Shown piece by piece: positions 33,795-40,222 of a stretch of DNA of 43,099 nucleotides (position 1 is its first letter; each line of letters begins with the position of its first letter). The position numbers were made by a program, and so were the translations under genes. Location of the stretch: the NCBI RefSeq assembly GCF_001613045.1, contig NZ_BDBP01000081.1:1-43099 (forward strand), written 5' to 3'. The stretch comes from Nocardia lijiangensis NBRC 108240. Lineage in GTDB: Bacteria > Actinomycetota > Actinomycetes > Mycobacteriales > Mycobacteriaceae. Below the pieces are notes generated by a model. The model saw only the letters and a list, made by a program, of their open reading frames with translations, searched no databases and had not been told where the DNA came from.

Positions 33795-34262
33795 ATGCGA
33801 GTTGGTATCGGCAGCGACGTGCACCCCATCGAACCCGGTCGTCCGTGCTGGATGGCGGGTCTGCTGTTCGATGGCGACGACGGCTGCGCGGGCCACTCCG
33901 ACGGCGACGTCGCCGCGCACGCCCTCTGCGACGCGCTGCTCTCCGCGGCTGGGCTCGGCGACGTGGGCGCGGTGTTCGGCACCGGTCGCCCCGAGTGGAA
34001 GGACGTCTCCGGCGCCGCGATGCTGACCGAGGTCCGCAGGTTGCTCGACGAGGCCGGATTCGACATCGTCAACGCCGCGGTGCAGGTCATCGGCAATCGT
34101 CCGAAGATCGGGCCGCGCCGTGCGGAGGCGCAGAAGGTGCTCGGCGAGCTGCTGGGCGCGCCGGTTTCGGTATCGGGAACCACCACCGACGGACTCGGTC
34201 TCACGGGTCGCGGGGAAGGGGTGGCGTCGATCGCCACCGCGTTGCTGCAAGCTCGCGGATAG
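33795..34262 (+). CDS. ispF: 2-C-methyl-D-erythritol 2,4-cyclodiphosphate synthase
   Basis: Cyclises CDP-ME 2-phosphate in the MEP pathway. The zinc site is Asp and His in GIGSDVHPIEPGR plus His in AGHSDGDVAAHALCDALL. VIGNRPKIGPRRAE and the C-terminal TTTDGLGLTGRGEG are conserved. It is 155 residues from ATG 33795; GTG 33789 is in frame. The gap after ispD is 13 bp. Confidence 0.96.
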   Translation: MRVGIGSDVHPIEPGRPCWMAGLLFDGDDGCAGHSDGDVAAHALCDALLSAAGLGDVGAVFGTGRPEWKDVSGAAMLTEVRRLLDEAGFDIVNAAVQVIGNRPKIGPRRAEAQKVLGELLGAPVSVSGTTTDGLGLTGRGEGVASIATALLQARG

Positions 34263-34344
34263 CGCACAACCGCTCGGGCGCTTAGCATCGAAGCGGCCAT
34301 CGGTCGAGCCGGGGCGCGAACGCCCTGCTCCGACCGGCCGGGCA

Positions 34345-34386
34345 TACCTCCGCCTTCACCGTGGCCTGGACGGACGTCGTCCGACG
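34345..34386 (+). repeat. Partial copy of the dispersed intergenic element
   Basis: TACCTCCGCCTTC (34345-34357) matches the 6861 element exactly over 13 bp. It is followed after a short divergent stretch by CGGACGTCGTCCG, the same stem with a changed loop. It lies just upstream of the cysS promoter. Confidence 0.4.
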
Positions 34387-34394
34387 GCGCCGAC

Positions 34395-34408
34395 TAGGAT
34401 CGACTGCC
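34395..34408 (+). promoter_or_regulatory. -10 element for leaderless cysS
   Basis: TAGGAT (34395-34400) ends 8 nt before GTG 34409, and no Shine-Dalgarno is present. This supports GTG 34409 over the in-frame start at 34361. Confidence 0.5.
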
Positions 34409-35812
34409 GTGACCCTGCGCCTCTTTGACACCGAACGCCGAACCATGCGCGATTTCGCGCCGCTGGTTCCCGGCCGCGCTTCGGTGTACCTCTGTGGCGC
34501 CACCGTCCAGGGGGAACCCCATATCGGTCACGTGCGCAGCGGCGTCGCGTTCGACGTGCTGCGCCGCTGGTTGCAGGCGCACGACTACGACGTGTACTTC
34601 ATCCGCAACGTCACCGACATCGACGACAAGATTCTGAACAAGGCCGCCGAGGCGGGCCGCCCGTGGTGGGAGTGGGCGGCCACCTACGAGCGCGCCTTCG
34701 ACCGCGCCTACGAGGCGCTCGGCGTGCAGCCGCCGTCCGCGGAGCCGCGGGCCACCGGCCACATCACCCAGATGGCCGACCTGATGCGGCGGCTCATCGA
34801 CCGCGGGCACGCCTACGCCTCCGAGGGCAACGTCTACTTCGACGTGCAGAGCTACCCGGACTACGGCAAGCTGTCCGGCCACAAGCTCGACGACGTGCAC
34901 CAGGGCGAGAGCGCGGGCGCGGGCAAGCGCGACCCGCGCGATTTCACGCTGTGGAAGGCGGCCAAGCCCGGCGAGCCGAGCTGGCCGTCGCCGTGGGGGC
35001 CCGGCCGCCCCGGCTGGCACCTGGAGTGCTCGGCGATGGCCGAGTTCTACCTCGGTTCGGAATTCGACATCCATTGCGGCGGTATGGATCTGGTGTTCCC
35101 GCACCACGAGAACGAGATCGCCCAGTCCAAGGCCGCCGGTGACGGATTCGCGCAGTATTGGTTGCACAACGGCTGGGTGACCATGGGCGGCGAGAAGATG
35201 TCCAAGTCGCTCGGCAACGTGCTTTCGGTGCCGAACGTGCTGAAAAAGGTTCGCGCCGTGGAACTTCGGTTCTACCTGGGCAGCGCGCACTACGGATCGA
35301 TGCTGGAGTACTCGGACAAGGCGTTGTACGACGCCGCGGCCTCCTACCAGCGCATCGAGGCGTTCATCCACCGGGTCGCCGAGCGGGCAGGCGAGATCCC
35401 GGTCGGCAAATGGACCGACGCGTTCGCCGAGGCGATGGACGACAACCTGGCCGTGCCGCGCGCACTTGCCGAGGTGCACCGCGTGGTGCACGAGGGCAAC
35501 AAGGCGCTGGAGGGCGGCGCGGTCGACACCGCGCGGGAGCTGGCAGGGCAGGTGCGGGCCATGCTGAACATCCTCGGCGTCTGCCCGTACGACCCGAAGT
35601 GGTACGCCCCGGAGGACACCTCCGCGGCGACGGAGGCGCTCGACGTGCTGGTGCGCGCCGAACTCGATCGCCGCCAGCAGGCCCGCGCCGACAAGGACTG
35701 GGGCACCGCCGACGCCGTGCGCGACCGCTTGGCCGCCGCGGGCGTCGAGGTGACCGATACTCCCCAAGGACCCGAGTGGTCGCTGGGCGGCGCGCGCGGA
35801 AAGGCGAACTGA
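34409..35812 (+). CDS. cysS: Cysteinyl-tRNA synthetase
   Basis: Charges tRNA-Cys. A class I synthetase of 467 residues. The zinc and cysteine-binding Cys is in VYLCGATVQGEPHIGHVRSG with the HIGH motif. Other zinc-site residues lie in WHLECSAM and FPHHENEIAQS. KMSKS appears as GGEKMSKSLGNV. A DALR-type anticodon-binding domain ends the protein. Its stop overlaps rlmB as TGATG. No paralogue (MshC) is in the window. Confidence 0.97.
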   Translation: MTLRLFDTERRTMRDFAPLVPGRASVYLCGATVQGEPHIGHVRSGVAFDVLRRWLQAHDYDVYFIRNVTDIDDKILNKAAEAGRPWWEWAATYERAFDRAYEALGVQPPSAEPRATGHITQMADLMRRLIDRGHAYASEGNVYFDVQSYPDYGKLSGHKLDDVHQGESAGAGKRDPRDFTLWKAAKPGEPSWPSPWGPGRPGWHLECSAMAEFYLGSEFDIHCGGMDLVFPHHENEIAQSKAAGDGFAQYWLHNGWVTMGGEKMSKSLGNVLSVPNVLKKVRAVELRFYLGSAHYGSMLEYSDKALYDAAASYQRIEAFIHRVAERAGEIPVGKWTDAFAEAMDDNLAVPRALAEVHRVVHEGNKALEGGAVDTARELAGQVRAMLNILGVCPYDPKWYAPEDTSAATEALDVLVRAELDRRQQARADKDWGTADAVRDRLAAAGVEVTDTPQGPEWSLGGARGKAN

Positions 35813-36792
35813 TGGCAGGGAATTCGCAGCGCCGTGGCGCTGTGCGCAAGACGGGTAGCAAGAAGGGCGCGGTCGTCGGTTCCGGCGGCAAGCGCAGGCG
35901 CTCACTCGAGGGGCGTGGCGCGACCCCGCCCGCCGAGGCGCGGACCAAGCACCCCGCGGCCAAGCGCGCCGCGGCCAAGGCCAAGGCGGAGGCGAAGGGC
36001 CGCCCGACCGGCCGCGCCGCCGGCGGACGCCCCGCGGGCCGCAAGACCGAAGACGGTCCCGAGTTGGTGCTCGGCCGCAACCCGGTGGTCGAATGTCTGC
36101 GCGCAGGCGTCCCGGCCACCGCGCTGTACGTCGCGGTCGGCACCGAGAACGACGACCGGCTCACCGAGAGCGTGCAGACCGCGGCCGACGCGGGCATCTC
36201 CATCCTCGAGGTGCCGCGCACCGATCTGGACCGGATGAGCAACAACGGGCTGCACCAGGGCCTCGCGCTGCAGGTCCCGCCGTACCGCTACGCCCACCCG
36301 GACGATCTGCTCGATCAGGTGCGCGGCACAGCCGAGCCCGCATTGCTCGTCGCGCTGGACAACATCTCCGATCCACGCAACCTCGGCGCGGTGGTCCGCT
36401 CCGTCGCGGCGTTCGGCGGCCAGGGCGTCCTCATCCCGCAGCGGCGCAGCGCCAGCGTCACCGCCGTCGCGTGGCGGACCAGCGCGGGCGCCGCGGCCCG
36501 GCTCCCGGTCGCGCGGGCCACGAATCTGACTCGCACGCTGAAGGATTGGGCCAGCCAGGGCATGCAGATCGTCGGCCTGGACATGGGCGGCGACACCACG
36601 CTCGACGAATTCGACGGCACCGCGCCGACGGTCATCGTGGTCGGCTCCGAGGGCAAGGGACTTTCGCGCCTGGTCAGGGAGAACTGCGACAGCATCCTGA
36701 GCATCCCGATGGCCGGGCCGGTCGAGTCGCTGAACGCGTCGGTGGCGGCGGGCGTGGTGCTCGCCGAGATCGCCCGTCAGCGGCGCGCCTGA
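35812..36792 (+). CDS. rlmB: 23S rRNA (guanosine-2'-O-)-methyltransferase RlmB (TrmH family)
   Basis: A SPOUT methyltransferase acting on 23S rRNA with SAM. The N-terminal 85 residues are very basic and disordered (Lys/Arg/Ala/Gly), as in mycobacterial homologues. An L30e-like substrate-binding domain follows (ELVLGRNPVVECLRAGVPATALYV). The knotted SPOUT domain has LDNISDPRNLGAVVRSVAAFG, VVGSEGKGLS and SIPMAGPVESLNASVAAGVVLAEI, the three family motifs. 326 residues. It is coupled to cysS by TGATG. Confidence 0.94.
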   Translation: MAGNSQRRGAVRKTGSKKGAVVGSGGKRRRSLEGRGATPPAEARTKHPAAKRAAAKAKAEAKGRPTGRAAGGRPAGRKTEDGPELVLGRNPVVECLRAGVPATALYVAVGTENDDRLTESVQTAADAGISILEVPRTDLDRMSNNGLHQGLALQVPPYRYAHPDDLLDQVRGTAEPALLVALDNISDPRNLGAVVRSVAAFGGQGVLIPQRRSASVTAVAWRTSAGAAARLPVARATNLTRTLKDWASQGMQIVGLDMGGDTTLDEFDGTAPTVIVVGSEGKGLSRLVRENCDSILSIPMAGPVESLNASVAAGVVLAEIARQRRA

Positions 36793-36946
36793 CGGCGGAC
36801 GCTCGCCCGCGGGACCGAAAGTCCGTACGCGACAACTGATTCAGCGGTGGCCTGGCGAACCGCCGAGCGCGCTGTACCCCGGTCGGCGCGAAACGCCCCG
36901 TGCCTCGCGCGATCCGCAAAATACGCGGAGATACCCCGGAGCCCCG

Positions 36947-36959
36947 TAGAATTCGGTGA
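36947..36959 (+). promoter_or_regulatory. -10 element for the DUF4190 gene
   Basis: TAGAAT (36947-36952) ends 7 nt before GTG 36960. There is no Shine-Dalgarno, so the mRNA is probably leaderless. Confidence 0.5.
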
Positions 36960-37238
36960 GTGGTGATACCCAACCAGCCCATCGGTGCGACGGTCGAGCA
37001 TCCGAATGCCACGGCCGTGTTGTTTCTCGGCGCGGCAAGCATCTTCTGCTGCGGGGCGCTCGGCCCGGTGGCGTGGGCGTTGGGCAAGCGCGCCCTCGAC
37101 CAGATCGAGGAGTCCGGCGGCGCACTCGGCGGCCGGGCCCAGGTCCTGATCGGTTACATCCTCGGCGTCGTCGGAACCGTGCTGATGGTCCTGATGGCGA
37201 CCGCGTTCCTCTTGATCACGCTGGGCGGCAACGCGTAG
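36960..37238 (+). CDS. DUF4190 small membrane protein
   Basis: 92 residues. A short N-terminus is followed by two hydrophobic helices (about 17-42 and 62-88). The DUF4190-type pattern PNATAVLFLGAASIFCCGALGPVAWALGKRALDQIEESGGALGGRAQVLIGYILGV places a soluble helix between them. The family is common in actinobacteria and has no established function. It stands alone, convergent with the crotonase gene. Confidence 0.82.
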   Translation: MVIPNQPIGATVEHPNATAVLFLGAASIFCCGALGPVAWALGKRALDQIEESGGALGGRAQVLIGYILGVVGTVLMVLMATAFLLITLGGNA

Positions 37239-37260
37239 CACTGTTGCCACGCCTGTTGAT

Positions 37261-38070
37261 TCAGTCGAGGATCGGTCGCTCGGCGTCGGCGTTGGTGTCC
37301 CACGCGGGCCACTCGGAGCTGATGCTCCCGGTCCAGTTCGGCTGCCTGCGATCGCGGAACGCCGCCATCGCCTCACCGCCGTCGACACTCTTGCCCACGT
37401 GGGCATTGAGCTCCGACTCCAGCTGACCGACCATGGCCGGGCTCATCCCGAGACCCTCCCAGAGCAGGCGCTTGGACAGCGCCACCGGCAGCGGCGCCGA
37501 ACCGTTGGCCAGGTCGTGCGCCACCGACAGCGCGGTCGGCAACACCTCGCCGCCCGCCAGGCACGCGTTGGCCAGGCCCATCGCCTTGGCCTCGTCGCCG
37601 TCGAAGGTGCGGCCCGTCAGCATGATGTCGGCGGCATTGGCCATGCCGGCCAACCGGGGCAGCGTCCAGTGCACGTAACCGTCGGCGAGCACACCGCGGC
37701 GCACCTGGTTCAGGCCGTAGACCGCGTCGTGCGCCATGTACCGCAGATCGCACTGCAGCGCCAGAGCCAGCCCGATACCGACCGCGTGCCCGTTGACCGC
37801 GGCGATCACCGGCTTACGCACGCGCCACGGCGCAGGCTCGATGGTGGCGCTGACCTCGCCGATCCGGTTCGACAGATCCGCGCCCGCGCAGAACGCGGGC
37901 GGCGTCCCGGTGATCACGACCGCCCGGATGGCATCCTCGCTGTCACAGCGTTGCAATGCTGCACCGAGCTCCGCTGCCATCGCCGGGGTGAAGGCGTTCT
38001 GCTGGGCGGGCCGGTTGAGCGTGAGCACGGCGATGCCCGCGGAGACATCGACGAGCAATTCCGAACTCAT
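37261..38070 (-). CDS. Crotonase (enoyl-CoA hydratase/isomerase) family protein
   Basis: A 269-residue crotonase fold with the CoA oxyanion strand AFCAGADLS and NGHAVGIGLALALQCDLRYM. Aligned by eye to rat hydratase, the two catalytic Glu positions are Ala (GGGCELA to GIGLALA) and Gln (QPEILLG to LNQVRRG). A classic hydratase reaction is therefore unlikely. It could be an isomerase, hydrolase or other crotonase using different residues. It lies 90 bp downstream of an acyl-CoA dehydrogenase on the same strand, suggesting joint fatty or aromatic acyl-CoA metabolism. Confidence 0.85.
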   Translation of the reverse strand: MSSELLVDVSAGIAVLTLNRPAQQNAFTPAMAAELGAALQRCDSEDAIRAVVITGTPPAFCAGADLSNRIGEVSATIEPAPWRVRKPVIAAVNGHAVGIGLALALQCDLRYMAHDAVYGLNQVRRGVLADGYVHWTLPRLAGMANAADIMLTGRTFDGDEAKAMGLANACLAGGEVLPTALSVAHDLANGSAPLPVALSKRLLWEGLGMSPAMVGQLESELNAHVGKSVDGGEAMAAFRDRRQPNWTGSISSEWPAWDTNADAERPILD

Positions 38071-38160
38071 GTCTCAGGATGTTAGTAGTTGTGTAGACGG
38101 CGCGCTGGCACGCGCAGGGTTCATTGCCCTTTCTGTCTCGCTTCCCAGCGGTCGAGACCG

Positions 38161-39330
38161 TCAGCGCAGGATCTTGCGGCCGATCGCGTACTTGTGGACT
38201 TCGGTGGGGCCGTCGTAGAGGCGGAAGGCGCGCATGTCGCGGAAGATCATTTCGACGACCGTCTCGTCGCTGATACCGATGCCGCCGAGCACTTGCACGC
38301 AGCGGTCGGCGACCTTGAACAGTTCCTCGGAGACGTAGGACTTCGCGATCGAGCTCTCGTGCCGTGCCTTCTCGCCCTGGTCCATCAGCCAGCAGGCGTG
38401 CCAGATGGTCAGGCGGCACTGGTGCAGCGCGATCTCGTTGTCCGCCAACATGAACGACACGCCTTCGTGTTCGCCGATCGGCTTGCCGAAGGCGGTGCGG
38501 GTCTTGGCGTGCTGGATTGCGATGCTCTGGGCCCTTTCGGCCGCGCCGAGCCAGCGCATGCAGTGCGTGAGCCGGGCCGGAGCCAGCCGCAGCTGGGCGT
38601 AGCGCAGCGCCTGCCCGGCCTCGCCGAGCACTGCCGACTTGGGCAGCACCAGGTTGTCGAAGCGGACGACGCCGTGGCCCGCGACGTAGTTGCGGTCCAT
38701 CGTGTTCATGGTGCGCTCGATGACGATGCCCGGCTGGTCGCCGTCGGTGAGGAACAGCGTGGGGCCCTCGGGCAGGTGCGGGTTGGCGGCGAGGCGGGCC
38801 ATGATGATCCAGGTCTTGGCGCCGTTGGCGCCGGTGATCAGCCATTTGCGGCCGTTGATCGTGAAGTTCTCGCCGTCGAAGACGGCCTCGGTGGCCAGCT
38901 GCGCCGGGTCCGAGCCCGCGCCCTCCGGCTCGGTCATCGCGAAGACCGAGCGCTGGTGTCCGTTGATCACCGGCATCAAGTAGTGCTCGATCTGCTCCTG
39001 GTTCGCGACCTTGGACAGCAGAAACATGTTGCCCTCGTCGGGCGCGGCGCAGTTCATCGCGATCGGGCCGAGGGTGGACCACCCCGCCGCCTCGTAGATG
39101 ACGGCCTGTTCGACGTGGCTGAGGCCGCGCCCGCCGAGCGCCTCGGGGGCCTGCACGGTCAGCAGCTTCTCCGCGCGGGCGAGTTCCACCAGCTCTTGGC
39201 GCAGTTCGTCGGTGGGCCCGTGCGCGGTCAGGCGCGGGTCGCGCTCGAACGGGACGATCTTGTCGATCACGAACTGACGGACGCGGTCGCGTTCGGCGGC
39301 GAGCTCGGCGGGAATCGAAAAGTCGATCAT
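38161..39330 (-). CDS. Acyl-CoA dehydrogenase
   Basis: A 389-residue flavoprotein that introduces a trans-2 double bond into acyl-CoA. N-terminal helices, the middle beta domain with FAMTEPEGAGSDPAQL and WLITGANGAKTWIIMARL, and the C-terminal helical bundle with KTRTAFGKPIGEHEGVSFMLAD and QVLGGIGISDETVVE are all in order. The position of the classic MCAD base reads LYDGPTEVHKYAIGR, with Asp rather than Glu, as I recall for ACAD10/11-like enzymes. Substrate chain unknown. Confidence 0.93.
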   Translation of the reverse strand: MIDFSIPAELAAERDRVRQFVIDKIVPFERDPRLTAHGPTDELRQELVELARAEKLLTVQAPEALGGRGLSHVEQAVIYEAAGWSTLGPIAMNCAAPDEGNMFLLSKVANQEQIEHYLMPVINGHQRSVFAMTEPEGAGSDPAQLATEAVFDGENFTINGRKWLITGANGAKTWIIMARLAANPHLPEGPTLFLTDGDQPGIVIERTMNTMDRNYVAGHGVVRFDNLVLPKSAVLGEAGQALRYAQLRLAPARLTHCMRWLGAAERAQSIAIQHAKTRTAFGKPIGEHEGVSFMLADNEIALHQCRLTIWHACWLMDQGEKARHESSIAKSYVSEELFKVADRCVQVLGGIGISDETVVEMIFRDMRAFRLYDGPTEVHKYAIGRKILR

Positions 39331-39448
39331 CTTTGGTCACCATTCGTTCGGCGGCAGGTGAGTCCGAGCATACGAAACCCGCCGATTCGGACTGAAGGCG
39401 GCTGCCATCAGTGATGGCCGATCGCGCGTCAATGCCTCGCTACCTGCA

Positions 39449-39465
39449 CTGACAGAGACTGTCAG
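39449..39465. promoter_or_regulatory. Perfect palindrome, operator candidate
   Basis: CTGACAG-AGA-CTGTCAG: 7+7 bp with a 3-bp centre, in the gap between the acyl-CoA dehydrogenase start (39330) and the membrane protein start (39574). It could bind a TetR-type dimer. No regulator is adjacent. Confidence 0.45.
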
Positions 39466-39573
39466 CGCGATGTCGGCGGCCCATCAGGCGGGCAGGACAT
39501 CTTTGGTTCATCGAGAGCGCGGGCCACACGGGCCCCGCCCCGCAGGACCGAAGAATCGGATGAGGAGAACGCC

Positions 39574-40095
39574 ATGCTGACCATCGCCGCCATCGCCCAA
39601 CTGCTGATCGCCGCCGCCTTCGTGAGCATCCCGCTGGTGCGCCACCGCTACGGCGCCGCCGCGACGGCCGCCGCCGAGGCGGAACTGAACCGCCAGGGTG
39701 TCCGGCCCAGCGTGCTCGCCGAACACGGCATGCGGTTCGACGCGGGCGGCCACGAGACCTGGGCGCCGCTGTCCTTCGCGCTGATGATGACCGCGATGGC
39801 CGGGCTCAACCTGGCGGGCGCCCCCTGGGGCCACACGCTGAACTGGATCTTCCAGGTGCTCGTGCTGCTCGCCAACGTCTTCATCCTCTACAGCAACCTG
39901 ACCGCCGCCAAGGGCGTCGAGCACGCCTTCGCCAAGACCGGCGACCCGGAACTCGCCCGCATCGACGTGCGGCGCTTCCTCGCCGCCGCCGAGGGCGCCT
40001 TCCCCCGCTGGGTGATGCCGTGGCTGCAGAACGCCCGCCACGTGATCGTCTTCACCGGCTCGATCCTGGTCTTCATCGCCCTGATCGTCGCCTGA
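39574..40095 (+). CDS. Four-helix membrane protein, unknown function
   Basis: 173 residues with hydrophobic helices at about 2-20, 65-83, 89-108 and 152-172. Two soluble loops carry RHRYGAAATAAAEAELNRQGVRPSV and a charged segment before the last helix (KTGDPELARIDVRRFLAAAEGAF). I do not recognise the family. GATGAGGAGAAC gives a good Shine-Dalgarno. It is probably monocistronic, with a terminator directly after. Confidence 0.75.
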   Translation: MLTIAAIAQLLIAAAFVSIPLVRHRYGAAATAAAEAELNRQGVRPSVLAEHGMRFDAGGHETWAPLSFALMMTAMAGLNLAGAPWGHTLNWIFQVLVLLANVFILYSNLTAAKGVEHAFAKTGDPELARIDVRRFLAAAEGAFPRWVMPWLQNARHVIVFTGSILVFIALIVA

Positions 40096-40105
40096 CACCC
40101 CGACC

Positions 40106-40142
40106 CGAAACCCGGTTCCGCATTGCGCGGGACCGGGTTTCG
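40106..40142 (+). terminator. Factor-independent terminator
   Basis: CGAAACCCGGTTCCGC and GCGGGACCGGGTTTCG form a 16-bp stem with one G-U pair and a 5-nt loop. It starts 10 nt after the preceding stop. The stem has an A-tract on the 5' arm and a T-tract on the 3' arm. Confidence 0.85.
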
Positions 40143-40222
40143 TCGTATCCAGGACCCCAGCGGCATCCGCGAGCCCACTCCCCACACACGCCGAGCAAAA
40201 CACTTCTGACAGGCTGGACGCC

